Part shown: positions 46,941 through 60,723 of the stretch, one piece after another | Layout: each line of letters opens with the position of its first letter | Position numbering within the stretch: the first letter of the stretch is position 1 | Notes under the pieces: model-generated | The model's database searches: none | What the model saw: only the letters and a program-made list of their open reading frames with translations | What the model was told of the DNA's origin: nothing | Source: Drosophila pseudoobscura | Lineage: Eukaryota; Arthropoda; Insecta; Diptera; Drosophilidae | Direction: 5' to 3' | DNA: 64,000 nt | Assembly: GCF_009870125.1 (NCBI RefSeq) | Contig: NC_046683.1 | Span: forward strand, 6,572,001-6,636,000 | Made by a program: the position numbers and the translations under genes

Positions 46941-49900
46941 TTGCGGTTTGTGCCACCGCCACCGCCGGGAAGTACAAAAATAAGGCGGGACGAGACAGAA
47001 GCCTAAAGGTATGCAGTGCACGTTTGACAGACGGACAGACGGACAGAGTCAGAAACGTTTGACAAAAAAGCGCAGCAAAGGATGCCACAAGGAGTGTGGA
47101 AGGTGGGTGGGGCTGGGGCCGGGGAAGGTGCCACCGCAAGGATGCACACGTAGAACGCAGCTCATTGTCGGCTCGACGTGTGCTGTCCTACCGGAGAATT
47201 TTTCGGACCGGCCACTTCAACCAGAAAACGAACGCACAAAAAACCAAGGGAAAACGGAGGGAAAACTGGGGGAAAAAAGAACAGGAGAACGGGAAAGCGG
47301 AAAAAAGGTGTCCTGCACAAGGACATGCTAATGTTATTTTTATATTACCGAGGCAGCTACTTACCAAACAGTAGCAGGGACCCATCCGAACCGAACCCGT
47401 GCCCGTTCCCGTTCCCGTACCCGGACCAAAGACCCCTCGGCCGTCTTTGTTTTTGGCCATGCATGTGTTTAATTTTAATGAAATTAACGCGTGTAATGCC
47501 AGCCACGCCCCCGATGCCACTGTAGGACACTGTAGAGCACTGTGGGACAGAACCATGAACCATCCTAATCTGCTACTAGACAGACCTATGCTTTTGATGT
47601 ATGTCATTCACGGGAGTAGGAGTGCGTGTGCGAGTGGGTGCGGGTGCGGGGAACAAACGTGTTAAATGTTAATTAAAAACCAGCGACAGAAACAGAAGCA
47701 GAACAGACATAGGTACAGAGAACAGAGAGCACACAAAAAAAAAAGAATCCTAGAATGGAATGGAAACATTTTTTGTGTTCCGGGGGCTTAGAAGATTTCG
47801 GCCAAGACGAGGCTTAGTGCAAGTTGTGCATTCATAAACACTCCTAATTAAGAGAGGAGCTGGTCCCGGGTCCAACCAAGTCTTGGGCTAATTGGCCGCT
47901 GTTCTTTTTGCCAGACATTCAAACAGGCAAACAAATAAGCAGGCAGCACTGGAAAAATGCAAAAAAAAAAGCAGCAGCCAAACAAAGAAACAGGTTAACA
48001 AGCCTCTCCACACGCACCAACCGCAGCTGACTCCAGATCCGGATCCGGATCAGATGCCTCCACCTCGGGGTCTGCCGTCTGCCTCTGGACAAATATACTC
48101 GTAAATGTCATCTTAAATATAATTTTCGCGTATTTTTCTTTTCCAACGTGCTGTTTGTCCAGCCCCCCCAACCATCTCTGGCGGCAAGAAAAGATTTGCA
48201 AGCGGTCGCACATGTGAATGGGTCCTGGTTGGTCCTGTGCAGTCCCTTCCGGCTGGCTCCTTCCGGAGCTAGGTCTTTTGCTGCCCCAGCATTTTGCAGT
48301 TGCATAATTTCGAGGCGTGCTGCATCTGTCGGAACTTGTCACTTAGCAAGCTCGATGCAGGGTGCAGCGGATACAGCCAGGACGACAATCGGAATGCGCT
48401 ACAGTCCTTGAAAAAATGGGTATACATTTATAAAGATGAAAAGTTTAACGTGATAGAAACTGAAATCGAAATAACGTGAAATAATATTCTCTTTTTGGAA
48501 ACATGTAATTTCTTCTTCAATTAAGGTATATGTCTTTAAAATGGGAGATAGTGTGTATATCATATCTCCTAAAAATTTGTATTCATTTCAAGATAAGTTT
48601 ACTTCCTTGGAGCTCAATATCGGGGGGCAGGATACCCATAGCATATATTCCCTGAAAACCCTTACAAGAGCTTTAAAACGGACAACTTTCTTTTTCTCGT
48701 TTTATTACGTGGCCTTTGGCTATATGCCGATTATAAAGTATAGTATAGCTAATCGATCCACGAATTGGATAGTCGAAAAGATAACACCTTCTTCTCTGCC
48801 TTCCTCCTTGCAGTGCCAGTCGGAAGGACATATAGTGCACCCTACACAAACACAAACGCACAAAACACACCACAGGACTGCCATATGGTCGGTGGGCGAG
48901 GGAATTTGGCAAAGGCGAAAGCAGTGAAGTGGCAAGGGGTACTTGCCACAACGCGCATTTGTTGGCGGCTGGAGATAAACGCATAAATGACGAGATGAAA
49001 TCTTTTTTTCCCTGCCACACAACCAAAGCATTTCTTTAACCTGCACTGCCTTCGGCCCAGCCCGCCTACCGTGGCTCGCGAATGTTAAAAAGCATTTTTT
49101 GTTAAGCCTTTTCCCGAAAAAAACGACTCCAAAAAAAGACTAGACGAGGTATCCGAATGCTCGGGTACCCTTGAAGAACCAAATAGAGATTGTTGATATT
49201 TTGATTTTATGCAGAAGCTACGTCATATAATCATACAATGAATTCGTGGTGTTGCAAAACTCTTCTCTTAATCGTTGTACCCTCTGCTAGGGTATGGGTA
49301 GGGGAAAAGCCCTCTCCCAGGACAGGACCCCGGCCAGAGTTACTTTTTTCTGTGTGTGTGTGTGAAAAAATTATAAGAATTTTCACTCAAGTTGCTTACT
49401 TCATCTCGCCCATTTATGTGGGGGTGTGGGGGAGTTTTTTTTCACATTCGCGCGGAGGAGATCTGCATGCTTTTGGTGGCAGCTTTTTTCGGCTTTGTGC
49501 CCGTATTTATTTCGCTAAGAATGTGTAAATTTCTACTTTATGCTAAGGCTGCGGCCGCGACTTCTTAGCATATTTGTCCATTCTCCTTTTCTTTTATTTT
49601 TTTTCTTCTTTTTTTGGGGACTGACGGCTCTGTTCACTGTGTACAAAAAGTGTTGCCAGCTGCAAGAGAAATGCCTTTGAAGCAACGAAGAAGGATCTTA
49701 AAGCCAGCCAGAGGCCAGAAGCCAGAAGTTAAAGCGACCGAGTGACAAATTTTATTTCTTTTCCCTCACATGGAGATGGAGGGGAAGGAGCCAGAGACAC
49801 GGCCAACTCCAGGGCCAGAGCCAGAGCCAGAGCCAGAGCCTGAGACTGAGCCATTAATCGCATTGGTGTTTATTTAGCTTGTAATTACATTCATTTATTT

Positions 49901-51661
49901 ACTTATTGACTGTGTCTGCCGGCCAGGACTCCCCAAATAACTAACAATATTCGGGCCGCGCCCCATCTTCGGAGCCATCTCCCCTGCCCACAGTCTGACC
50001 TTCAGTAAGCCACAAGGCGGGCAGGGGCAGGGCCAACCCCCATTAAAAGCCAATATCTTTGAGCCTTGCCAGCAGCAGCCGTATACCGTGGCCCAAATAG
50101 GAAAAAATGTCTTTGAATGACTGACAATCAATTTCGCTTGGCTTGGCCGTTTGGTCCTGGATCCGTGTCTCTCCTTCCTGGGCCCCTTGGCTCTCTGGCT
50201 CCCTGGCTCCCAGGCTGCCTGGCTGCCTGGCTCGTGTCGCCTTAACGAACGTTGAAAATTACTTTGACATAAGTTAATTAATCTTTGGCGCGCAAAGTTC
50301 GTGTTTGAAATATTGCATAGCTGTGCCAGAGGAGGGGAGACAAAGGCCCAGGCAATGATAACCAGAAAGTAGAGCCAGACCGAGGGCCAGGACGCAGCGA
50401 GGACCAGGCAGATGGCAGGCTGAGAAACTGCCCGGCTGAATGAAATATTTGTCAATGAGTATTGCTAATTTACAAGTTTGATTTGTTCAGTGTGCAGTCC
50501 CAAGTTCCTCCCCCAAGACGGCCACAGCCACAGCCACATCCAGGGCCACTACCACTTCCTGCCAGGACACTGCTTGACAGTCGCTCAACGAGTTTCGGTG
50601 GCTTTTGAGAAATTGCCTGAGCATTCCGTTGGCCAGCCGTACATAAATAAAATTCAACGGCCCAACCTCTTTCGGTTCCTTCTTCCGTTTGGGGCGAAAC
50701 TACTTGAAGATGCACCCCCCCGGACTCTGCCGTTTGGCTCTTTACCTGGCTTTTGCCGGGGTTTTGGCCAGGCCAAGGTGTTGTAAGTGGCTCGGCAAAT
50801 GCCGCAGTCTAGGCTCCGATTTGGTTTTGCTCAAGTGAAGAAATTCCAAGTGGATTCTTCATGTGATTGACTGGTTCTCAAAGAGGATTCTATGCCAATT
50901 TTGGCTCGTTTATTGAAGACAAAGTAAACGTTTCTAAAAAATAATAGTACAATTGTAGATAATAGAACTTGTTTATTAAAAATTGCAGTCACTTTCAGAA
51001 AATTTTCATCTATTATATCTCTTCAGAGTATTGAATTTTAAGCCCTTTTGAGCAATAATTTCTGATTCGAAACTCTAATATCTCGAATATCACTAAAGGT
51101 TCCATCTCCGGATGGATGGAATCTAAACTCTCTGAAGATATTCAGGTATTTTTTTCAATTGTAGCTCGTTTCTCTTCTTGTACATCCTAGGCAATCCCAA
51201 TTACCATCGCCATGAGAAGCAGCCACTGTACTGTCCCATTTTACCCTCTTTACCTGACCCTCTTTAATGTCCACAGAATCAATGAGCCTTGCCATATGTG
51301 TAATCCTCTGCTACTTCCCTCTTCCCTTAGTGGATCACCTCACCGGACAATGTCCAAATGTCCAGCCCCAGCCCCAGTCCCAGCATCAGCCCTACTCATG
51401 GCTCTGCCCAATCCCATTTGCCATCTCCGATGTCCGAGTCCTCCGAGTCCTTTGCAGTCATTTCTCATACAATTGCCACTGTCATTTCGGAGCAACTTGT
51501 AATGGACTTTAATCAATTAATTTGAAAACGCTTTTCATTTGGCAATCGGTGAACGGGGGGAGCACAGAGCCAGAGGACGACACGGAGACAATGGCAAAAG
51601 TAAAGTGTCTGCCTGGTGGCTGGCCACTTTCTTTTGCAGAACCCAAAAAAAGGAGAGATGC

Positions 51662-51662
51662 C

Positions 51663-51693
<31 letters not shown>

Positions 51694-51699
51694 TGACTG
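51662..51699. repeat. GGCT/GACT tetranucleotide repeat
   Basis: About seven GGCT units followed by GACT units. On the minus strand it reads QPAS repeats, a clear artefact frame. Confidence 0.93.
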
Positions 51700-51989
51700 T
51701 GGGGGGAAACGGAAGTACATGGCCAACCAATGCCAAAAATGTAGATGGCAAAGAAAAAGAATAAATAAACAACCGAACCCGGCTCGGGATGGTGGTATGT
51801 GGAAGGGGATGGCAGAGCCGGTCCCGGACAACAAACGCACTTAAAACACAATGATGCTCATTGTGTCTGACAGGCCGACGGCAGACGAGCGGACGGACTC
51901 ATGCAGGCTCCAGATCTAGCTCCTGGCTGCAGCTCCTTCTCCTGCTACTGGTTGCTGCTCCTGATGCTGGTGCTGTTGCAGATGCTGAT

Positions 51990-52110
51990 CCACCTAAGAC
52001 GACGACGACGACTGCTACGACTACTACGACTACTGCGACGACTACGACGATGTGGCGTCGTCTGGATTGTGGGTACTGGTTCTGGTTTTGGTTCTGGTTC
52101 TGGTTCTCTC
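51990..52110. repeat. Imperfect GAC/ACT and GGTTCT repeats
   Basis: A tract of CGACGACTACTACG-type triplets (about 51994-52050) followed by GGTTCT-type hexamers (about 52077-52110). These generate Arg/Leu/Thr and Val/Leu repeat frames. Confidence 0.85.
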
Positions 52111-53455
52111 TCCTGCCTTCTGTCCTTCTGGTGGACTCTTTGATTACGCATTGGCTTTGCCAGCGAGGACGACGGCTGTCCCTTTTGCAGCTGGCCGGGG
52201 CTTAGTGGCAGAGTCTTTCCTTTCCTGGCCGTGCCCATACCGTTGGGGTATCCTCGTGGGGTATTTCCATTCAGTGTCGTTTTGGCACTTCAGTTTGATT
52301 CCGTTGCGTTGTTGTTGCGTTTTGTGTCGTTTGTTGCCTTTGAGTTTGCCTTTTTGTGTCCTTTGTCGCCTGTCGCTTGGCCATTGTCCTGCCTTTGTTG
52401 TTCTGTTTTGGTCACGCACTTTTGCCATCCATCGGAGAGAAGGAGAAGAGGAGCCCAGTGAAGAATCTGGGACTTTAGAAGGAATGGGAGGCTCGCGACT
52501 CTTGAGAGCATCATTGGGTAGTACTCCATTGTAGGCAAATTAGTGTCGATGAGGTTGAAGGATTTGCTTTGCCCAGAGGAAGGTTAAGAGTCAGCCCTTT
52601 TTGGCTTTTATCCTGCGGCTCCCCCATACTCATACTCCTCCACTCTCCTCCAGGCTGCCTTCACCTCATTTTTATATACTCTTTTTAATCTATGGGCTTT
52701 ATAAACTTCACAAACTATTCCTTTTGCAAATTTCCAATGCTTTGCTGTAATTTTCTTTACTCTTCTTTTCCTTTCTTACGTTTCCATTGATCGTTTTAAT
52801 TTCCATATACATAGGGCATCTCCCCATTCTGTTATTTTTTCAAATTTCTTCAAAAGATCTTTCCCTTAAAGGCTCTTGCTAGAGTTCACCCCTTGAGAAA
52901 AGCTCTCCTCTGACCATTCGTAACCCTATTTGGAGCTCATTTCTTGGTTCCTTCTTTCGGAATTCTACAGCTCTCTTCCAACCTCTCATTTTGGACTCTA
53001 TCAGTCAAGAGGCGGGGGCTTGACTCGGTCTCTCTCTCTCTCTGCTGTGCACTACACTCCATTTTGGTTGCTAGCTTATTTCCGTTTCCGTTTCGCTGCA
53101 CTTTTCCTACACTCTCAGTTGACGTCTCTCTCTCTCTCCGCTCTCCACTCTCCACTATCTGTCCTCTGTTCTCCATTCTGCACTCTCCCGCTCCGCTCCG
53201 CTTCAACCAATTTCCCAGGCACAGTGACACTGAAAGGCGACATCGGCTCTGGACGCTGCAAATGGCAAGAAATCAACGTCAGTTCATGGGGAATGAAGGG
53301 GATTGGGGAGTTTGAATGGGGCAGATGGAGGACGTGGAGAAGGAGGAGAAGACGAAGAAGAAACCGAAACGAAAGGCAGCTAAAAAAGAATTAAATCAAG
53401 AACTCATTAAGGCGCCGGATGCAATCACACTTTGCACCATTCAGAGCGCCACTCT

Positions 53456-53560
53456 ATCTCCATCTCTCTCTATCTCTCTCTTTCTATCTGGCACTATCTG
53501 CTTTCTCTCTCTCACACACACACACACACCCACACCCACACAAACACACACACACATACG
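53456..53560. repeat. CT and CA microsatellite block
   Basis: CT-rich tract at about 53456-53512 followed by CA/CCA tract at about 53513-53557. Confidence 0.92.
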
Positions 53561-54509
53561 AGCAGGGAGAGAGTAAGCGAGAAGAATGTCGCTAACGCTG
53601 TCGCCGTCTCCGTTTGCCGCAAAAGTGCGCACAATTATTCATTAACTTTGCACCGGAAAAGCAGAGAAATTAAAAACTGCCAACGCCAGGATAAATAGGG
53701 ACAAAGTGCAGAAATTAAAAATATGAGAAATACTACAGTAGACAGGGACAGAGACACTGACAGAGACAGAGACATAGCACCAGAGAAAGGGAGCAAAAAA
53801 ATACACACACTGGGCACAAAAACAAAAAAATGAGTTGGATAAGTAAGAAGTCCGCGACAGGGCCCCAGCGCCAGCCGCTACCTCTGCCCCTGCCCCTGCC
53901 CCATCTCCTGTCCCCACCCACAGCTTCGAGGGGTTCTCGTTAAGCAGAGAGTGGGGTGGGGGTGTGGTGGCTTGGGGTGGCGCAGGTCACAACTAATAAA
54001 ACAAAAGTCAAAAGTCCTTAAGCGCAATGAAGAAGCTAAAAATGCAACGCGGCAGCGCCAGCGTCAGCATCAGCTTAAACTACAACACAAAAAAAATCAA
54101 GGCAGAGAGAGGGAAAGAGAATGCCAGAGAGAGAGAGAGAGAAAAAGGGGAACAGGCAGTCGTGGGCGAGAGATGTGAAGAACGCTGGCGGAAAAGGGTT
54201 AAGGCTGATGAGCTGACGACCAACTCGCTTTTCCTCCTCCTGCCAGGCAGGTCCTGCCACCAGTCTTCGTCCACCAGTAATGAGGCGCTCGACGCTGCGG
54301 GCAACCATAAAAATCTCAGGCCGTGCCCCAAAACCTCACCCACCCTCCTTTGTGGAAGGCCCCGGCATCGCCGGCATCCCCGGCATCCCGCCCCTGCCAT
54401 TTGGCTGCCGTGCAGCAGCATTTGGCGCAGTGGCGCCTGAAAGCATGCAGCACTTATTGTTTTATTCGCTGCCGTGGACCCTTGATGAAGTGCGGGGCCG
54501 AGTACGCTT

Positions 54510-54552
54510 TGAGGAGGTGGCAACGGTGGCAATGGTGGCAATGGTGGCAGTG
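54510..54552. repeat. 9-bp GGTGGCAAT tandem repeat
   Basis: Three to four units of GGTGGCAAT/GGTGGCAAC. On one strand they read as a Gly/Asn or His/Cys pattern. Confidence 0.85.
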
Positions 54553-57020
54553 GGTGGGTCGGCCACCATATCCGCTCCACGTCACTTGTGATAATTGCGT
54601 GCAACCGGTCGCGCCTTGTGATTGTGACATCGCCTTCCGTGCCTCGCCCTTTTCCTCCTTTTGCATTTCTAAGAAAAGCAAAAATCTGGTAGCCCTGCCA
54701 CGCATTCCTCTATCCCTGCCACTTCTAGCCGCTGCACATCCCCGCAAATTTCCACATTTGAAACCTTTGTGCATATCATGGACCGGATCAGCACCAGGCA
54801 GGACCACAAAAAAATATATACTGCGAAAAAACGAAAAGAAAAATCCCCGCAAAAAAAGGGAGAAGAAAAACTCGCGAAAAAAAGAGCGAGAGGAAAGGGG
54901 GGAAGGGGATTTTTAGACGCAGAAACAGAGAGCAAATGCGAAATAAAAATTCATAATTACGTTTACGCCGGTAATTAAAAATTATTGTAATACACGCAAT
55001 GCCCAGCAGTTGGTCTCAACAGCAGCCCAGCAGCCCAGCAGCAGCAGAATGGTGGACACTTCTGGTCGGGTCCGTCCCGGTCTGGCCACGCCCCCATCTC
55101 CCATCTCCACCATCTTCATCTGCATTTGCATCTCCCTGGTCAGCGGGTGGTTGTCCTCAGGAGGAAGAGGCGGAGGAGTCATGTGCGATGGCCGGCTGAA
55201 CAAATCACGGACGTGGTCGCAGTCGTGCTGGCAGAGGATGTGTCTCTGGAAGCCAACTGGCGGTAATTACATGATAAGATTTAAAAAGGGAAAAACTATT
55301 TAAGTGGTTACCAAACGGAACTGCAGATGAATTCCAGAAAAGCTAAGAGAAAGTTAAGGGGACAGCAGCAGTACTAGGCTTTGACCACGATTGAAGGTCG
55401 ACGATGACCAAGCTACTTACAATCGAGGAGTGCTCTATTGTGGCAGAAGTTTGTCCAGATAAAGGGTTTACAAAGGAGTATACATAGCACTAGGATTACA
55501 AATTTAATATAGAAAAAAAAGGTGTGGTATGATTGAAATATATTTAAAGACAATAAAGATATTTAGGAGGTGCCTCATGGGGTACCAAATCGTTAGAAAA
55601 GGGATACACATACTTGCTCCTATTACATCAGGAGATGCTCCTAATTTTCCCCATTTCACTCAGAGAAATCTGAATGATTGATGAGCCTTATTCTATGAGG
55701 TGGCTTAAATGGTTACTATAGATCGCAATGCAATTTTGGATATTTCCATCAAATGAAATGATTTACTGCAATTAATGCTACGATTCCGACGACTTTGTGT
55801 TCGTTTGTTTGTGAAATTATTATTTGACACTCTCGTTCAGTGCTTTGAGATTTTAAGCCCCGGCATCAATACAATTAAAATGTTGAATCAAATTAATGAA
55901 ATCATTTGCCATTGATGGCACAAACGATTGCACAATATGCGCTCGATGCCCATTTTTTCGGCGGTGTGGGGCAGCATCAAAGTGAAACCTCAAAAGGCGC
56001 CTCCGCACCACCTTCTACCACCACCACACCGTCATTTCAGCACCACTTAAATTACGCACACATCGTTAAACGCGCGTTTGCAAATTGAACAATATTTGAA
56101 AAATTACACACAAAAAATGAAGCATAGCAGCCCTCCCCCTCCCACCACGTGAAAGGCCCAGAGCATATGAAGTGCAAAGGAAAAAAAATTGAAAATTTTT
56201 TCCATTCTACTTCCTTTTATTTTTATTAATGTTGCGGCAGCCGCCAATGGCAAAAGCCGCGCAGCAGCTCGTTAGCAACTTAAGTTGAGCTGTTGACGAC
56301 GACGAACGGTGGGGGGGGGGGAAGGTGGATAATGGTGGATCTGAAGCTGATTCTGATGCCCACGGATGAAGACGGAGACGCCAAACAAAAGGCAAACGGC
56401 AAACGTCAATGCGCCGCCGAATTGGCAACATATTTGCGAACAGTCGCGAAAAGCGCGAGGGCCTCATCATCAGCCTCCAACCCCAAGCATAAGCGAGCAA
56501 GGGCAGCCTGCGGCATATGCCACTGCAGAGGGCAGAGCAGAGGGCAGAGCAGAGCAGAACAGAGCAGGTCACGGCACCGACGTGTGGATACCCTGGCCAT
56601 GGATTAAATACAAGAAACGGCAAGGTGTCGTCAGACTCCGCTTAGCCGAGCAACCGTCCTGCTCCATGCCCCATGCCCCATGCCTCATCTCAAGGGTATT
56701 TTTTCGCTACAAAAACACAAAAAAATAAAGAAGAGATGAGATGAGGAAAACCAAAGCAGCGACATTGACGACGGCACGCCAAAGCCAAGGCTAAAGCCGA
56801 AGGCTCACCCACAGAACTTCCCCCCACTTCCCCACGCAAATTCTCCCCCACAGCCTGCCAACAGGCGGATCGCGAGCCACACTGCGTGTTTGATTACCAC
56901 GCGCGGTTACACGCAAAACAACGCAATTTTCGGCATGCATGCCGCCGCACCACCACCCATCCACCCATTCACCTAAGACACCACCCCACCAAGGCCGCAG
57001 AGGAGAAGGACGGAGGACAG

Positions 57021-57060
57021 GCCTGGCCCTGGGCCTGGGCCTGGGCCTGGGTTTGGGTCT
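57021..57060. repeat. GGGCCT hexamer repeat
   Basis: About six units of GGGCCT decaying to GGGTTT. A related 7-bp GGCGACT tract is at about 57337-57374. Confidence 0.88.
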
Positions 57061-57893
57061 GGGGTGCGGATTGGGCAATGTTCAATACGGGGGTCGCGCT
57101 CGCTTACAAGAAAAATCGCACAAAATCCCACTTGACAGGCGTAGTTAGCGGGCATCATGCAAATATCAGTCATGTTGCCAACCGGGCTGGCCCCGTGCGA
57201 GGGTCGTATGAGAAGTACGAAAGAGCAGAGTGTGGAAGGAAAAAAGTCCTTCGAACCGCCCTCGCCTCAAATGTGGCCTCTTTAAATTTCTTGTGATATA
57301 TTGAACATCGGCGACCCCCAACTTCGATCCGCGACCCGCGACTCGCGACTGGCAACTGGCGACTGGCGACTGGCGGGCCCGTAGCCTGTGCTGCCACTGC
57401 GGTTAATGGCTTATTTAAAATTGTGGAGCGGAGCGGCAGAGTTTTTTTGAAAAATTGGCAAACTGCTGGCGAAATTGATACGCGGCAATCAGTGCGATGG
57501 GGAGGAAGGAGGAATGGGAGTGGATGGAACCAAGGACGCGGCTTTAAATCATAATCAGTAAAATGGAAAAAATATAAATAATGAAAATTACAGCAGAGCA
57601 GCGCGGAGCCAAATTGAAAGTAGAGCTGTCTGAGGGTTGGCAAAAAAAAAAAACATACCAAAAACAGCACAGAACGGGAATAGATGGAAAAGGGAAAATT
57701 TGCATAACTCGACAGAGGTGGTGGCAGGGATGATAAGAGGGGGAATGAAAATGGTGGAGGGGGCGAGCACCCGACGTTGTTTTGAATCAACAGGATGATT
57801 ACGCCGAGAGCTGAGAGCCGAGAACCGAGTACCGGCCACAAAAAATAAAACTCAAATGAAATTAATCTAATAAGGCAACATTGTCCTTGTTGT

Positions 57894-57914
57894 AATACCC
57901 TTTCCGAGGGTATT
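57894..57914. repeat. Short TACCC...GGGTA inverted repeat, possible element remnant
   Basis: The sequence TAATACCC, six to eight spacer bases, GGGTATTA is palindromic. Similar motifs occur at 25502-25523 and 49277-49297, with looser ones at about 1801-1822 and 58790-58855. They may be degraded ends of a dispersed obscura-group element; no coding part is present. Confidence 0.4.
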
Positions 57915-59100
57915 ATGAACTATATTAGATGCTTAAAAAACAGAGTGGGAAGTGGTTCAGAGCCCGTACAGCAAGAGCATTGGAATTCGTGGTCAAAAGG
58001 GACAAAAGACAGGCTTGATTTTACAACTATATCACTAAGACAAAGCTTATCGAAATCTAAGGACATCTCATATACTCGTATGTGTGTATAAACGATGTAC
58101 CCGCAAGAGCATCCAAGGTTGGTCTTCCTCTCCAGCTGCTGTCTTTGTGGTTGTTGTGGGTGTGTCGATGGGGCGATGGCAACAGAGTTCAAACTTTGTT
58201 GCCTTGTTGTTGCTGTTTTTGAAGCAAGTCAATTTTACAAACCATTGATGCAGAAGATCAAACTTCCGCCAAATGTTGTTAATGAAATATTAATGCGAAA
58301 AGGATATGCAATTGACAATTGTCTCTGGGCCCAGGGCCCTGGGACCCCTCTCGCACTTAGTCCTGGCTTAAAACACAAAGCTGCTCATTTGCATAGAGCC
58401 CTTGGCGGAGGCAGTAGAGTGGGCGAATGGGCGAATGGGCTGGGCTGCCTCTAAATTAAATTACAATTTCAGACTCGGCGGATAATATGAAAAAATCACA
58501 GCCATTAATCATGACAGGGGGCTCCTTCCGCCGTTCGACTGCAGCCCCGATTGACATTTTCCATTTGCTGGAAGAGGAAGCAGCATCTTATGCAAATTTT
58601 CAACTCTCCACCACTGTCCCTGCAACACCCCAATTGGCTGCAGTTAAAAGCATTGATAAATCATAACCACAAAACTCTAAGGCGCAGATTTATTTCCGCA
58701 AGGGAACCCGGAATGAAGAGGAAATAAAGCGACAATGATTTCTATAAAAAACACCAACAAACGTAGTGAGACTTAAATTTATTTGTTTATATACCCTAGT
58801 GCTATAAGATTTACTTATATTTGGGGTATAAGTCATTAGGGTATTATAATCTTCTAATATTCAGACATTGTACATTGATCTTTAATACTAAACATTTGTT
58901 AGATCCTCATTTCGTTTGGTATACGAGTATGTATGAAATCAAACAATTGTAAATGTTAATGGAAACATTTTTGTTTTGTTTATGTGAGGTTTCGTTATAT
59001 ATATAGTTTAGGAACACAATAAGTAGTTAAATGAATGTTTCATACCTTTTAAATTGTGAATACCATAGGACATGGAACACATCCTTGGGTCTTCCTGGTC

Positions 59101-59193
59101 TTAAGCTCGAAGAGATTCAATTAATGCTTTAAGGTTGAAAGCTTTTCCATCTACAAGTATTTTCCCGTTTACGATGTACCCTGTGTAACCCAT
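59101..59193 (-). CDS. 30-aa small ORF
   Basis: On the minus strand ATG to TAA encodes 30 residues, MGYTGYIVNGKILVDGKAFN then LKALIESLRA. It is balanced in composition, with a duplicated NGK/DGK turn motif and an amphipathic Leu-rich end. There is no signal peptide or membrane helix. The leader is short, and TATA-like sequences lie on the same strand at about 59260-59275, which would place a start some 60-70 bases upstream of the ATG. An acceptor-like TTACACAG inside the ORF raises the option that this is the last exon of a spliced gene. There is no AATAAA close downstream. At this length chance is a real alternative; the residue pattern is the reason to report it. Confidence 0.35.
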   Translation of the reverse strand: MGYTGYIVNGKILVDGKAFNLKALIESLRA

Positions 59194-59901
59194 GTGGAGC
59201 GAGGTATAACAAGGGAATTAGTCAAAGTACTCGGACGGGACGGACTGCGTAGACAACAGCTCTATATCTGCTATATTTTCCATATCTTTCGATCAATCCG
59301 CTGCCGAGCAGACAATGCCTTGCAGCGCCCTTCGGTATGCAACAGTTTTGCGCCTCACGCACACAGCCACGCTGCGAGAACCAAACACTCTTGTGGCGCA
59401 GGGATTGATTGCAGGGCCACAGTGAGGACGAGGGCCAGGACCTGGGGTCTGGAGTCTGGAGTCTGGTGCCTGGAGTGCAGGAGTGCGAGAGCAGAGTGTG
59501 ATCTAAGCAAACTGTCAATATTTGATGTATGTTAACACCCTGTAGCCCGCCAGGGCAGAGGCCATATGTCAACACACTCAAACATAGAGTCAGAGGAAAG
59601 AGAAGGGAAGGGATTCTGGCATATTTTTGGCTATGACTGGTTCCTGGGGACGGGTGCCTCTGCCTCGTTGTGTGTGGCCTGTGGCCCATATGCACCATTT
59701 GGCAGCTGGCTGCCAAAATGCCAGCCACAAACATGCGCGCCAGAGGAGCCACAACCCAGGAAAAGGAGCAGGGGCGGGAGCACAGGCAGGAGCTCTGGTC
59801 CTGGAGCCAGACGTCTGTCATGTTGTCTGGCTGTTGGCAACATTTTACTGTTATTCAATATGTCAAAATCGTGTCGATAGCGTTCAAACAAGCCGGTCTA
59901 A

Positions 59902-59967
59902 CACACACACACACACTGAGCCGCACTCCAACACACACTTGGTGGCAAACACACACACACACACATA
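59902..59967. repeat. CA microsatellite block
   Basis: Two CA runs (about 59902-59917 and 59949-59965) separated by related CA-rich sequence. They create Thr/His and Cys/Val artefact frames. Confidence 0.92.
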
Positions 59968-60701
59968 GAGAGAGCAGAGTGGCAGCAGGAGCTACAGAAT
60001 GTGGCAGGCTGACGACGATGCCGCCATTTGTGGCTGCTGCATGCGGTTGATGGGTTTGACGCTTGATGGTTAAATGTCGGGCTTTGGAGGTCTGCTCCTC
60101 CTCTCCTCCCCACAGACATGATCTGAGGCTGAGGCTGAGGCTGCTTCTGCAAACGTTTAAAGAGCCACAGTCGCATACGCACATGCACAGAGACAGACAG
60201 ACAGAAAGGGGGAGACTTAATTAATCAATTTCAAATCAATTACCACAAATTTGTTACCAATATGCAAAGACATGAATCACGGACCCCAGACCTCAGACCA
60301 CCGGGCCATCCCCCCCACCCCAGACATGCCGCAAGATAAGGACATCTCTCAGACTCCTGGAACGGGCAGAGGCAGAGTCTGGCCGGGCATAAACAAATCT
60401 TGGCTGTCAAAAGTGCTCAAAGCCATTGTGCTAATCTCAGAGGAGCACAGACAGAAAAGCAGAGAGACAGGGAAGCAGAGAGACAGAGGATGCTGGGTGC
60501 TGGATGCAAGGCAACAATGGCAGTGGCAGTGCCACTGCAATAACAGCAGAAACAACAACTCTAACGGCATTCAATAAATCACTAAACACTTGAATGACGC
60601 TGCCAATGCAACTTGCAACACATTGCATAGAGCCAGAGTCCCCGAAAACTGAGGCTTAACATGCAAAACATCACCCACCCACACATCTCCCACAAAGAGT
60701 G

Positions 60702-60723
60702 GGAGAGAGAGAGAGAGAGAGAG
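60702..60723. repeat. GA dinucleotide microsatellite
   Basis: About ten GA units. A longer GA run of about thirteen units is at 63248-63274. Confidence 0.93.

Larger units (their letters stand above)
46941..59100. other. 12-kb stretch without a supported gene
   Basis: Repeat-rich filler with islands at 48480-48810, 50880-51200 and 55290-55900. A 128-codon ATG frame at 48541 was considered and left out. A strong minus-strand donor (TTTG|GTAAGTAG, near 47358-47365) follows a Gly-rich frame but has no matching acceptor. Repeat tracts are listed separately. C-rich and glutamine-poor filler frames explain the rest. Confidence 0.45.

Noticed and set aside
47357..47563. Minus-strand Gly-rich frame ending at a strong donor
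   Set aside because: The Gly/Asn residues come from a GGGAAC repeat, and no acceptor or start gives a coherent exon. It could be revisited if a host transcript is found.
48541..48927. 128-codon ATG frame in an AT-rich island
   Set aside because: The first 90 codons look mixed, but the rest is Thr/His/Gln filler, and the only splice-like site is a lone acceptor. Not enough support.
55408..55491. 27-codon ATG frame with balanced residues
   Set aside because: Too short and without any transcription or splice signal; chance is the better explanation.
57170..57841. 223-codon minus-strand open frame
   Set aside because: Derived from purine-rich plus strand (GGAGG, GAAAA), giving Pro/Leu/Phe/Ser runs; no supporting signals.
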